Shown one piece after another: positions 25,014 to 33,852 of a stretch of 64,000 nt of DNA. Below the pieces are notes generated by a model that was given only the letters and a program-made list of their open reading frames with translations, did no database searches and was not told the DNA's origin. Within the stretch, counting starts at the first letter, position 1; each line of letters begins with the position of its first letter. Made by a program: the position numbers and the translations under genes. Source of the DNA: Geothrix sp. (GTDB lineage Bacteria; Acidobacteriota; Holophagae; Holophagales; Holophagaceae); contig NZ_CP126625.1 of NCBI RefSeq assembly GCF_030219325.1, forward strand, positions 918,857 through 982,856, read 5' to 3'.

Positions 25014-26069
25014 TCAGGCGCGGTAGAGCGCGGCACCCCAGTGGAGGCCGGAACCCAGGGCGGTGAACACCAGGTTCATGCCGGGCTTGATCAGGCCCTG
25101 CTGGCGGCACTCGTGGAACAGGATGGGCAGCGTGGCGGCTGTGGTGTTGCCCCAGCGCTCGACGTTGTGGGGCACCTTCTCGGGGGGCAGCCCCAGGGCC
25201 TTCTGCACGCCCTCGATGATGCGAAGGTTGGCCTGGTGGATGAGCAGCAGGTCCAGGTCCTCCACGGCCAGGCCCGAGAGGGCGCAAACCTCCCGGACGG
25301 CCTGGGGCATCAGGGTCACGGCGGTCCTGAAGACCTCCTTGCCGGACATGACCGGGACCGTCTCCCCGGCGTCGATCTGCTCGTGCGACACGAAGGGCCT
25401 CCGCTTGAAGCTGGCGCCCGGCATCATCAACACGCCGGCCGCGGTGCCGTCCGTGTGGAGCCGGATGGGGCCCAGGCCCGCCTCCCCGTCGCGGGCCTCG
25501 ATCACCACGGCCCCCGCGCCATCGCCGAAGAGCACGGTCCGGTCCCGGATGGCGGTGTTGGCGGCCCGCTCGGCTTCCGTGACCTCCCGGGTGGAGAGCC
25601 CGATGACCGTGTCCCAGCCCAGGTGCCAGGGCATGAAGGGGGAGTGCACTTCGGCGCCCACGAGGAGGACGCGCCGGTAGCGGCCGCTCTGGAGGACGAG
25701 GTCCGCCAGCTCCAGCCCGTAGAGGAAGCCGCTGCACTGCTGCCGGATGTCGAAGGTGGGGATGTCCCGCAGGCCCAGGGCCGCCTGCAGGAGGGGGCCA
25801 TTGCCCGGCAGCACGTGATCCGGGGTCATGGTCGCGAAGATCACCGCGTCGATGTCGGTGGGCGTCAGACCGGCATCCGCGATGGCGTTCCGGGCGGCGA
25901 TCGCGCCCAGGTCGCTCGAACCCTGGCCCGGTTCTGCATAGCGCCGCTCCTGGATGCCGCTGCGCACGCGGATCCACTCGTCCGAGGTATCCATGAGCTT
26001 CGACAGCGCCTCGTTCGTGACGAGGTGTGGGGGCACGCCGATGCCCGTTCCAGTGATGACGCTTCGCAT
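25014..26069 (-). CDS. fabH: 3-oxoacyl-ACP synthase III family protein
   Basis: A 351-residue thiolase-fold enzyme that starts fatty-acid synthesis by joining acetyl-CoA to malonyl-ACP. The catalytic cysteine is in IRQQCSGFLYG (~115), the histidine in LLIHQANLRII and the asparagine in ERWGNTTAATLP, completing the Cys-His-Asn triad. It is longer than E. coli FabH (317), with an insert around residue 200. The gene stands alone rather than in a fab operon, so it could be a paralogue with a special primer (branched-chain or other). The ATG at 26069 gives MRSVITGTGIG, the usual N-terminus. Confidence 0.9.
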   Translation of the reverse strand: MRSVITGTGIGVPPHLVTNEALSKLMDTSDEWIRVRSGIQERRYAEPGQGSSDLGAIAARNAIADAGLTPTDIDAVIFATMTPDHVLPGNGPLLQAALGLRDIPTFDIRQQCSGFLYGLELADLVLQSGRYRRVLLVGAEVHSPFMPWHLGWDTVIGLSTREVTEAERAANTAIRDRTVLFGDGAGAVVIEARDGEAGLGPIRLHTDGTAAGVLMMPGASFKRRPFVSHEQIDAGETVPVMSGKEVFRTAVTLMPQAVREVCALSGLAVEDLDLLLIHQANLRIIEGVQKALGLPPEKVPHNVERWGNTTAATLPILFHECRQQGLIKPGMNLVFTALGSGLHWGAALYRA

Positions 26070-26189
26070 GGGGCTCCTGTCGGTGGCAGTCGGTCAGGAT
26101 AGCGGGAACCTGGGCGATGAACAGCGCGGTCGTGACTCAAGCCTCACGGTCCGGGGATCAGGTGCGAGGGCGTCGGGTTCCGGTCCCGG

Positions 26190-26609
26190 TCAGCTGCCGG
26201 GCCTGTCCCGAACGTAATCGGCCAGGGCCATGTCCTGCTGCAGGATGTGGTCCCTGAGCCAGGTGGAAAGCATGGGCACCAGTTCGCCAGGGACCCGGTC
26301 ATCGCCCAGGTTGAAACGCGCCTTCAGTTTCCGCAGCTGGTCGAGGAGGCGGGCATGCTCCCAGGCATGGGCCTCCGCGCCGGGGAAGCCGCACCGGGCC
26401 ATGAAGGCGTCTTCACCCTCGAAATGGACCCCGATGTACCTTTCCAGAAAGGCGAGGATGGCGTTCATCTCGTCCTTTGACGGCCCTTCCCGGGTGGATT
26501 CCACCAGCATGCGCAGGATCCTGAAGAGCCCCTGGTGGTGGGCGTCGATGCTGGGGATATCCGTCGCATATCGCGAGCGCCACGTCGGGCTTGCCGTGCG
26601 ATTCGTCAT
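26190..26609 (-). CDS. Bacteriohemerythrin
   Basis: A 139-residue single-domain oxygen-binding di-iron protein. The ligand pattern is present: H in IDAHHQGLF (~22-30), HFEGEDAFM (~63-71), HAWEHARLL (~80-90) and the C-terminal HILQQDMALADY. This corresponds to the H...HxxxE...HxxxH...HxxxxD arrangement. The protein may store or deliver O2 or sense it. The ATG at 26609 gives the expected ~20-residue leader. It lies 70 bases downstream of the response regulator gene, and a 20-bp tandem repeat (26665-26684) sits between them, possibly its operator. Confidence 0.92.
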   Translation of the reverse strand: MTNRTASPTWRSRYATDIPSIDAHHQGLFRILRMLVESTREGPSKDEMNAILAFLERYIGVHFEGEDAFMARCGFPGAEAHAWEHARLLDQLRKLKARFNLGDDRVPGELVPMLSTWLRDHILQQDMALADYVRDRPGS

Positions 26610-26664
26610 AGAGGGTCCGGCCTATCCCATGGAGCGTCCAGATTGGGACTGCGCGGCCTGGAAT

Positions 26665-26684
26665 CGTGCTCACACTTTCTTACA
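26665..26684 (-). promoter_or_regulatory. Tandem 10-bp direct repeat upstream of bacteriohemerythrin (putative operator)
   Basis: Read on the minus strand the site is TGTAAGAAAG followed directly by TGTGAGCACG. It is 55 bases upstream of the hemerythrin start and overlaps the end of the response regulator gene. Fifteen of sixteen core bases match the site at 27715-27734. Only a poor -10 candidate is seen at the expected distance. Confidence 0.5.
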
Positions 26685-27459
26685 GTCCGGACGGTGCCTG
26701 GGCCTCCCCCGGGGCAGCCACCTCATCGGCGCTGCTGAGGAAGGCATAGCCCCTTCCATGGCGGGCCCGCACGGGCAATGGCTCCCCCGGGCTTACCTTC
26801 AGGACCTTGGTCCGGAGCCGGCTGAGCATGGTCTCCATCCGGCGCATGGCATAGACATCCGGAATCTGCTCAAGGGCCCGGGAGAGGACGTCCCGGTCGA
26901 CCACCACGCCAGGCTGAGCGAGCAGGGGGGTCAGGAAGCGCTGCTCGTTGTCCGTCAGGGACACGTCGGCTCCGGAAGGGGTGACCAGCCGGGCGCGAAG
27001 GGGATCCAGCCGCCATCCTGCGGGAGGATCGGCCGGCCGGTGCAGTTTGAGCCTGCGGTGGAGGCTTCCCAGTGCCGAAGCGAGTTCCCGGATGTCCGCG
27101 GGCTTGGCGAAGTAGAGGTCGGCCCCGCAATCCAGGCCCAGCACCCGGTCGTGGGTCTCGTCCCGGGCGGTGAGCATGACGATGCCCAGGTGGGGGCGTT
27201 CTTGGCGCAGGCGCGTGGCGATGGAATAGCCGTCCTCTCCGGGAAGCCCGATGTCGAGGATGACGATGTCGACCGGATGGGCCTTCAGGTGCGCCTCCAG
27301 CTCAATGCCGTCGCAGACGCCCACGGCCTTGATCCCAACCCGGCCCAGTCCCGAGAGGATGTATTTCCTCATCACGGCCTGGTCCTCGCAGGCGACGACC
27401 CGGATCCCCCTGACCGGATTCCCGGGGGCCCTCCCGTCGATTGCCTGGACATCGTTCAT
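26680..27459 (-). CDS. OmpR/PhoB-type response regulator
   Basis: A 259-residue DNA-binding response regulator. The receiver (~18-135) has an acidic patch CEDQ, the phospho-aspartate in DIVILDIGLPGEDGY (~69), T/A in MLTAR and lysine in YFAKP. The C-terminal winged helix (~150-240) ends in the usual RGRGYAF-like hairpin (RHGRGYAFL). No partner histidine kinase is adjacent, so it is an orphan in this window. It is flanked by two copies of a 10-bp-period tandem repeat, the spacing usual for OmpR-family sites, upstream of bacteriohemerythrin and of the giant surface protein. The ATG at 27459 fits the domain. Confidence 0.92.
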   Translation of the reverse strand: MNDVQAIDGRAPGNPVRGIRVVACEDQAVMRKYILSGLGRVGIKAVGVCDGIELEAHLKAHPVDIVILDIGLPGEDGYSIATRLRQERPHLGIVMLTARDETHDRVLGLDCGADLYFAKPADIRELASALGSLHRRLKLHRPADPPAGWRLDPLRARLVTPSGADVSLTDNEQRFLTPLLAQPGVVVDRDVLSRALEQIPDVYAMRRMETMLSRLRTKVLKVSPGEPLPVRARHGRGYAFLSSADEVAAPGEAQAPSGL

Positions 27460-27816
27460 GCAGCCTTGCCCTCAAGCGGTTCATTCACTCCGGAGACAAC
27501 CATGTACAGGGACACCATAGGCTGCCTTGGCCCCAACGCCTCGCACGAGGGTATCAAGTCCGCAGGAAGGCCGTGGCCCGGGGGTCGCTTACCGAGGCGG
27601 CCTCGCCGGCCGGATATGTCAATTTTCCACCTCAAGCGCTGAATGCACCTTGGGAATGAATACGACTCCGGCGGATTACATTTATCGGCATGCATGTCCT
27701 TGCACTGAAGCACATGTGAGAAAGTGTGAGAAAAAGAGGATGTGTTTATCCCGAATAATGACAAGGCCCTTTATTCCTTTGATTCACAGGGCTGGTCTGT
27801 CTATCCGGGAGTCCTC
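27460..27816. other. Intergenic control region between the response regulator and the giant surface protein
   Basis: A 357-bp divergent gap without a supported gene. The right half (27640-27800) is AT-rich. It holds the tandem repeat at 27715-27734 and a good -10 box (AATAAT) at 27754-27759. No clear promoter was found for the minus-strand regulator. Confidence 0.6.
27715..27759 (+). promoter_or_regulatory. Putative activator-dependent promoter of the giant surface protein
   Basis: Two adjacent 10-bp repeats, TGTGAGAAAG and TGTGAGAAAA (27715-27734), are followed 19 bases later by AATAAT (27754-27759; five of six match the -10 consensus). A -35 placed 17 bases before the -10 (27731-27736) would fall at the end of the repeats and does not look like a -35 box. 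This is the layout of promoters where an OmpR-type activator replaces the -35 element. The gene starts 57 bases after the -10. Confidence 0.5.
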
Positions 27817-30800
27817 ATGCGTCACCACTCCAAGCTCATGCTCGCACTGGCGATGTCCGTCCTCGCCCTGGGCCCGATGGCCTGCACGAGTTCGTCCTGG
27901 TGCGCCGACTGCGAGCAGGCGACCGCCATTCTCGGACTGAACTACCAACCGGTGAATACCTACACCGTGGGCACGGCCATCCCGGTCAATCCGCCGAATC
28001 CTTCCGGTGGCACCCCCCGGATCTACACGGTCGACTCCGGGATCCTCCCTCCCGGCCTCAGCCTGGACCCGGCCACCGGGCGCATCACCGGAACACCCAC
28101 GGCGGCCGGCGTCTACACCCTGACCATCCGTGGCGCCAACAGTGCCAACAGCGCCTCCCAGACCATCCAGATCACGGTGGTTCCTGCCCAGCCCCTGGGC
28201 CTCGGCTATGCGACGCCGCAGGTCTTCCCGGCGGCTTCGGCCATCGCCATGCAGAATCCGGTGCTGGCCCAGGCCACGCCCGGCCTCGCCACGATCTATG
28301 CGATCACCGCCGGGAGCCTGCCAGCGGGCCTGACCCTGAACGCGGACGGCACCATCAGCGGCACGCCGACCGCGCCCGGAGTCTTCCCCTTCACCGTCAC
28401 CGCGACCAACGGGACCCGGACCGCCACCGCCTCGGCCACCTACACCGTGACGCCCGCCGGCAGCCTGGGCCTGACCTACGCCACGCCCAAGGTCTTCGGA
28501 GCCGGGCTTGCCATCACCGCCCAGGGTGCGGCCCTCCTGAATCCGACCCCGGGCGTTCCCACCACCTATGCCGTCACCACCGGAGCCCTTCCGGCCGGAC
28601 TTGCCCTCAGTGCCACCAACGGCGATATCACCGGGACGCCGACCGCGCCTGGCGTCTTTCCTTTCACGGTGACCGCCACCAACGGCACCCGCACGGCGGC
28701 CTCGAGCCCCGCGTACACCGTGACTCCCGCGGCGGCACTCGCGCTGGCCTATGCGACGCCCCAGACCTTCACCTCCGGCACGGCCATCGGCACCCAGGTG
28801 GCCACCCTCTCCAATCCCACGCCAGGGGTGGTCACGACCTATGCCCTGACCGGGGGGACCTTCCCTCCGGGCCTGAGTCTGGACCCGGCGACTGGTGGCA
28901 TCACCGGCACCCCCACCACGCCCGGTGTGTACACCTTCACGGCCACGGCCACCAATGGCACCCGGAATGCTAGTGCCACGGCCACCTACACGGTGGTGCC
29001 GGTGGGCGCGCTAGGTCTCGATTACACCTCGCCCCAGACCTTCACGGCCGGGTCGGCCATCGCCACCCAGATGCCCTCGGTCACGAACCCCACGCCTGGA
29101 TTGACGACGACCTTCGCCGTGACCAGTGACGCCCTGCCTGGTGGTCTGACCCTGAATCCGGACGGCACCATCACCGGCACCCCAACGACGCCGGGCGTGT
29201 ACGCCTTCACCGTCACGGCCACCAATGGCGCCCGCACGGCCACTTCGAGTCCCACCTACACGGTGACGCCTGCCGCGGCCCTGGCTGTCGACTACTCCAC
29301 CCCCCAGACCTTCACCGCCGGGACGGCCATCGCCGCCCAGGCGCCCGTCCTCTCCAATCCGACACCGGGCGTGGCCACGACCTACGCCGTGACCGCCGGC
29401 ACGCTGCCGGTGGGCCTGACCTTGAATGCCGATGGCACCATCACCGGCACACCCATCGCCCCCGGCGTCTACGGATTCACGGTCACGGCCACCAACGGGA
29501 CCCGCACCGCCACTTCGAGCCCCAGCTACACGGTGGTCCCCGCTGCGGCCCTGACCGTCGACTATTCCACCCCCCAGACCTTCACCACCGGGACGGCCAT
29601 TGCCACCCAGGCGCCCGTCCTCGCCAATCCCACGTCCAACGTGGCCACGACCTATGCCGTGACCGCCGGCGCGCTGCCGGATGGCCTGACTTTGAACGCC
29701 GATGGCACCATCACCGGCACGCCGACGGCGCCCGGTGTCTATGCTTTCACCATCACGGCCACCAACGGCACCCGTGTCGCCACCTCCTCGCCGACCTACA
29801 CCGTGACGCCCGCGGCGGCGCTTGCACTCACCTACGCGACGCCCCAGACCTACCCGGTCGGAACGGCCATCACCACCCAGGCCGCAGGGCTCGGAAACGC
29901 CACGCCTGGCTTGAACACCACCTATGTCTTGACCAGCGGTTCACTGCCTGCCGGACTCACGCTGGACGCGGGCACCGGCAACATCCTGGGTACTCCGACG
30001 GCTCCGGGAGTCTACACCTTCACCATCACGGCCACGAACGGTGGTCGCAGCGCGCTGTCCAATGCCACCACCTACACGGTGAACCCCGCCTCGAACCTGA
30101 CCGTGGGCTACGCTTCGCCCCAGACCTTCCCGGTGGGCTCGGCCATCGCCACCCAGAACCCGACCCTGGCAAACGCCAACCCGGGCCTGACGACGACCTA
30201 TGCCATCTCCAGCGGCAGCCTGCCCGCAGGTCTGACCCTGAACAGTGACGGCACCATCACCGGCACGCCCACCACTGCTGGCGTCTACACCTTCGTCATC
30301 ACGGCCACCAACGGCACCCGGACCCCCGCCGTGTCGGGCACCGTCACCTACACGGTGAACCCCGCGTCGAACCTGACCGTGAGCTATGTCTCACCCCGGA
30401 CCTTCCCGGTGGGGTCGGCGATCGGCACTCAGAGCCCGACCCTGGCAAACGCCAACCCGGGTCTGACGACGACCTATGTCATCTCCAGCGGCAGCCTGCC
30501 TGCAGGTCTGACCCTGAACAGTGACGGCACCATCACCGGCACACCCACCACCGCTGGCGTCTACACCTTCGCCATCACGGCCACCAACGGCACCCGGACC
30601 CCCGCCGTGTCGGGCACCGTCACCTACACGGTGAATCCGGCTTCGAACCTGACCGTGGGCTACGCTTCGCCCCAGACCTTCCCGGTGGGCTCGGCCATCG
30701 CCACCCAGAACCCGACCCTGGCAAACGCCAACCCGGGCCTGACGACGACCTATGCCATCTCCAGCGGCAGCCTGCCCGCAGGTCTGACCCTGAACAGTGA

Positions 30801-33800
30801 CGGCACCATCACCGGCACGCCCACCACTGCTGGCGTCTACACCTTCGTCATCACGGCCACCAACGGCACCCGGACCCCCGCCGTGTCGGGCACCGTCACC
30901 TACACGGTGAACCCCGCGTCGAACCTGACCGTGAGCTATGTCTCACCCCGGACCTTCCCGGTGGGGTCGGCGATCGGCACTCAGAGCCCGACCCTGGCAA
31001 ACGCCAACCCGGGTCTGACGACGACCTATGTCATCTCCAGCGGCAGCCTGCCTGCAGGTCTGACCCTGAACAGTGACGGCACCATCACCGGCACACCCAC
31101 CACCGCTGGCGTCTACACCTTCGCCATCACGGCCACGAATGGCACCCGGACGCCCGCCGTGTCCAACACGGTGACCTACACCGTTCCTGCGCTGGCGCCC
31201 ACCGCCCTGAACTACACCTCCCCGATCACGTACACTGCCAGCCTCGCCATCGCGAACAACAACCCGAATCCCACCGGGGGCGCGCCCACGGCCTACAGCA
31301 TCGCGGGGGGCAGCCTGCCTGCGGGGCTCAGCCTGGACCCCGCGACCGGGGTCATCAGCGGCACCCCGACGGTCGGTGGCAGCTTCTCCGTCACCATCAG
31401 CGGCAGCAACTCGACCGGAGGTACCAGCCAGACCCTCAGCATCACCGTGCTGGCCTATCCCACGGCGAACCTGTCCAGCAATCCCTCGACCGTGCCCATC
31501 GGCCAGTCCTCCAGCCTCACGGTCCTCTTCACGGGCAGCGCGAGCGGCACCGCCCTCCTCACGGGGGACGGAATCGTCACGCCGCTGACCGTGACCTCGG
31601 GGACCTCGGTGCCCACGGGCATCGTGAACGTGCCCGGCACGCTCCGGACCTACACCCTGACCGTGACGAACGCCCAGGGCTACACGGCCACGTCCCAGAC
31701 CACGGTGCAGTGGATTCCGGTCCCCCTGGACACCTGGACGGTGACCCTCCCCACCACGGGTGGCGGGCCCCTGACGCCCGGCTCGGGGAACCTCCTCCAG
31801 GGCCAGATCGCCATCACTGTGCCCGACCAGGGTCAGAGCCTCTGTGGTGACGTCACGCTCACCGTGAACAAGGAGGCCTCTCTGCCCGGGGCCATCGTCG
31901 CGGCGGCCCGGGACTACTCCCACACCTTCAACATCGCTTCGAACCTGGGCTATCCCTTCCGGGTGCCCATCACCATCACCCTGGCCTACGATCCCACCCT
32001 GGCCAGCCCGAGCCTGACTGGCACCGACCTGCCGATGGCCTTCTACTGGGACCCCAGCTACAGCAAGTGGGTGGCCACGGGGCTGAAGGCTGTGGACACC
32101 ACCGCCCACACGGTGACGTTCACGACCCTGCTCCCCGGTCGCTACGCGGTCCTGGGCGTCCCGAGCCTGGCCGTCGCCACCCAGAACCTGGGCTTCGCCA
32201 GCGGCACGGATGACTGGCGCCAGAACAACCCCTCCGTCTATGACCTCCCGGGCGGTGCCAGCCTCGGCATGAGCTCCTTCGCCTCCTGGTTCTTCCCCTT
32301 CGGGAAACCGGCCAATGGCGGCACCGGCCTGTTCAACCAGTTCCCGACGGTGGGTGATGCCAATGCCGCGGCCCTCATCAGTCGCCTGGCCAACGGCACC
32401 ATGGACAGCTGGGAGGCCCTCTGGAACCAGGGCACCTACACCCTGACGGACCGCCAGACGGGTCTGGCCCTGCTGACGGGCCTCATGGTCACCGGCCAGC
32501 CCCAGGTCTTCCTCATGAGTGACGCCCGTCCGGCCATCAACAATGGTCTGGCGACCGCGGTCTACGGGTACGACAACGCGACCGGCCGGTTCAAGGTGAT
32601 GGATCCCAACTACCCCGGGAACGCCCTCACCATCGCCTGGTCCGCGGGTTCCGGCTTCTCGTCCTACGATCGCGCCGCCGGCTACAGCCCCGCCCTGGCG
32701 AAATACGCCTTCGAGGGCCAGACCAGCGTCCACCGGCTGGCGGACTATGACCGGGTTCTCTCCGGGGCGGCCACGAGCTTCCCCGCCGCCACCTTCGCCA
32801 CGATCAATGTCACCAACGTGGCCGAAGTCCCCAGCCCGAACCTCGCCCAGGACGTGGTGGTGACCAGCGCCAACAACGTCACCGTGAGCGGCACTGTCAC
32901 CAATGGCGACGAGGCCGCCAGCCACATCTACTGGAGCCAGAACGGCAGCGCGCCCCGCACCGCCGTGCCCCTGGTCGGCAATGCCTTCACCTTCACCATC
33001 CCGGCCCTGGCAGACCCCTACGCCACCACCGTGACTCTGGAAACCACCTCGACCCCCTGTGATCCCAGCTTCTCCCACTCCGGCTTCGCGAAGTTCGTGG
33101 TGAAGCAGTCCAGCCTCACCCCCTGGTTCACGAACTCCTGCTTCGAGAACGGGCAGGCGAATCCCGCGCCCTGGGTGCTGGAGCAGGGATTCAACGGCTC
33201 CAGCGTCGCGGCCGTCCCCTACCCGACGCCCCAGACCTTCAGCACCACCACCGGGCAGATGAATTCGTACTCCATCAGCTGGAACCAGGCCGCGGTGGAC
33301 AGCGCCCTGGTCCACAGCGCGGCGCACGCGGCCGATGCCAACGTTCCGGCCATCGCCTCGGTGCTGGACGGCGACTACAGCTTCATGGTGAACAACCCCG
33401 CCAACGGGGCCCACATCAGCCGGATGTACGAAACCATCACCGTGCCGACCACCGTGGCCAACCCCAAGCTCACCTTCTACTGGGCCGCCGCCATGCAGAG
33501 CGCGGGCCACGTCCCGGCCCAGCTGCCCTACGTGGACATCCTGGTGCAGGACGTGACGAACAACTATGAAGTCCTCTACTTCGTCCACCACTATCCGCCC
33601 AGCACGGTCGGAGCGACGACGTACACCGATGGTTATCCCGGCTGGATCGCGGGCAATGGCACCGGCGCCAACCAGTGGTACGGCATCAACTGGCAGAAAG
33701 TCGGTCTGAACCTCGGCGCCAGCCGCCAGGGCCACCAGCTGAAGATCACGGTCATGGCCGCCGACTGCAACCAGGGCGGGCATGGCGGCTACGCCTACAT

Positions 33801-33822
33801 CGACAACATCGGCTGCAACTAG
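27817..33822 (+). CDS. Giant exported Ig-repeat (He_PIG-like) surface protein
   Basis: A 2001-residue exported protein. The N-terminus MRHHSKLMLALAMSVLALG..AC is a signal peptide, possibly a lipoprotein one. Residues ~38-1185 contain thirteen Ig-like repeats of about 88-92 residues, each with a GxLPxGLxLxxxxGxIxGTPTxxGVYxFTxxATNG pattern typical of He_PIG cadherin-like domains. Repeats 9-10 are duplicated as 11-12. Then come another Ig-like unit, a ZU5-like stretch, and a domain at ~1455-1640 with papain-like landmarks but no catalytic residues. A C-terminal beta-rich domain follows (~1765-2001). The ATG at 27817 has GGGAG upstream. An OmpA-family gene follows 30 bases later, suggesting a surface-adhesion unit. 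Confidence 0.88.
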   Translation: MRHHSKLMLALAMSVLALGPMACTSSSWCADCEQATAILGLNYQPVNTYTVGTAIPVNPPNPSGGTPRIYTVDSGILPPGLSLDPATGRITGTPTAAGVYTLTIRGANSANSASQTIQITVVPAQPLGLGYATPQVFPAASAIAMQNPVLAQATPGLATIYAITAGSLPAGLTLNADGTISGTPTAPGVFPFTVTATNGTRTATASATYTVTPAGSLGLTYATPKVFGAGLAITAQGAALLNPTPGVPTTYAVTTGALPAGLALSATNGDITGTPTAPGVFPFTVTATNGTRTAASSPAYTVTPAAALALAYATPQTFTSGTAIGTQVATLSNPTPGVVTTYALTGGTFPPGLSLDPATGGITGTPTTPGVYTFTATATNGTRNASATATYTVVPVGALGLDYTSPQTFTAGSAIATQMPSVTNPTPGLTTTFAVTSDALPGGLTLNPDGTITGTPTTPGVYAFTVTATNGARTATSSPTYTVTPAAALAVDYSTPQTFTAGTAIAAQAPVLSNPTPGVATTYAVTAGTLPVGLTLNADGTITGTPIAPGVYGFTVTATNGTRTATSSPSYTVVPAAALTVDYSTPQTFTTGTAIATQAPVLANPTSNVATTYAVTAGALPDGLTLNADGTITGTPTAPGVYAFTITATNGTRVATSSPTYTVTPAAALALTYATPQTYPVGTAITTQAAGLGNATPGLNTTYVLTSGSLPAGLTLDAGTGNILGTPTAPGVYTFTITATNGGRSALSNATTYTVNPASNLTVGYASPQTFPVGSAIATQNPTLANANPGLTTTYAISSGSLPAGLTLNSDGTITGTPTTAGVYTFVITATNGTRTPAVSGTVTYTVNPASNLTVSYVSPRTFPVGSAIGTQSPTLANANPGLTTTYVISSGSLPAGLTLNSDGTITGTPTTAGVYTFAITATNGTRTPAVSGTVTYTVNPASNLTVGYASPQTFPVGSAIATQNPTLANANPGLTTTYAISSGSLPAGLTLNSDGTITGTPTTAGVYTFVITATNGTRTPAVSGTVTYTVNPASNLTVSYVSPRTFPVGSAIGTQSPTLANANPGLTTTYVISSGSLPAGLTLNSDGTITGTPTTAGVYTFAITATNGTRTPAVSNTVTYTVPALAPTALNYTSPITYTASLAIANNNPNPTGGAPTAYSIAGGSLPAGLSLDPATGVISGTPTVGGSFSVTISGSNSTGGTSQTLSITVLAYPTANLSSNPSTVPIGQSSSLTVLFTGSASGTALLTGDGIVTPLTVTSGTSVPTGIVNVPGTLRTYTLTVTNAQGYTATSQTTVQWIPVPLDTWTVTLPTTGGGPLTPGSGNLLQGQIAITVPDQGQSLCGDVTLTVNKEASLPGAIVAAARDYSHTFNIASNLGYPFRVPITITLAYDPTLASPSLTGTDLPMAFYWDPSYSKWVATGLKAVDTTAHTVTFTTLLPGRYAVLGVPSLAVATQNLGFASGTDDWRQNNPSVYDLPGGASLGMSSFASWFFPFGKPANGGTGLFNQFPTVGDANAAALISRLANGTMDSWEALWNQGTYTLTDRQTGLALLTGLMVTGQPQVFLMSDARPAINNGLATAVYGYDNATGRFKVMDPNYPGNALTIAWSAGSGFSSYDRAAGYSPALAKYAFEGQTSVHRLADYDRVLSGAATSFPAATFATINVTNVAEVPSPNLAQDVVVTSANNVTVSGTVTNGDEAASHIYWSQNGSAPRTAVPLVGNAFTFTIPALADPYATTVTLETTSTPCDPSFSHSGFAKFVVKQSSLTPWFTNSCFENGQANPAPWVLEQGFNGSSVAAVPYPTPQTFSTTTGQMNSYSISWNQAAVDSALVHSAAHAADANVPAIASVLDGDYSFMVNNPANGAHISRMYETITVPTTVANPKLTFYWAAAMQSAGHVPAQLPYVDILVQDVTNNYEVLYFVHHYPPSTVGATTYTDGYPGWIAGNGTGANQWYGINWQKVGLNLGASRQGHQLKITVMAADCNQGGHGGYAYIDNIGCN
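30091..31136 (+). repeat. Tandem 552-bp duplication within the giant gene
   Basis: Bases 30091-30642 and 30643 onward are in-frame copies of a two-domain unit. The second copy is identical to the first for about 494 bases (through 31136) and then diverges at 31137. Each unit encodes two 92-residue Ig-like repeats that differ from one another, so the duplicated block is the pair. Near-identity implies a recent duplication. Confidence 0.92.
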
Positions 33823-33852
33823 CACCGGGTTCGGATTTTCTTTGGAGTTGTC

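Noticed and set aside
27668-27700. A possible small RNA or second promoter in the AT-rich part of the 27.5-27.8 kb gap
   Set aside because: No stable hairpin with a T-run and no good -35/-10 pair beyond AATAAT were found.
28200-31440. A CRISPR-like array suggested by regular repeats
   Set aside because: The periodic sequence is in-frame protein repeats of 264-276 bases inside one gene, not short repeats with spacers.
30943-33825. A 960-codon open frame on the minus strand
   Set aside because: It is antisense to the repeat protein, shows no domains and mirrors the repeat composition.
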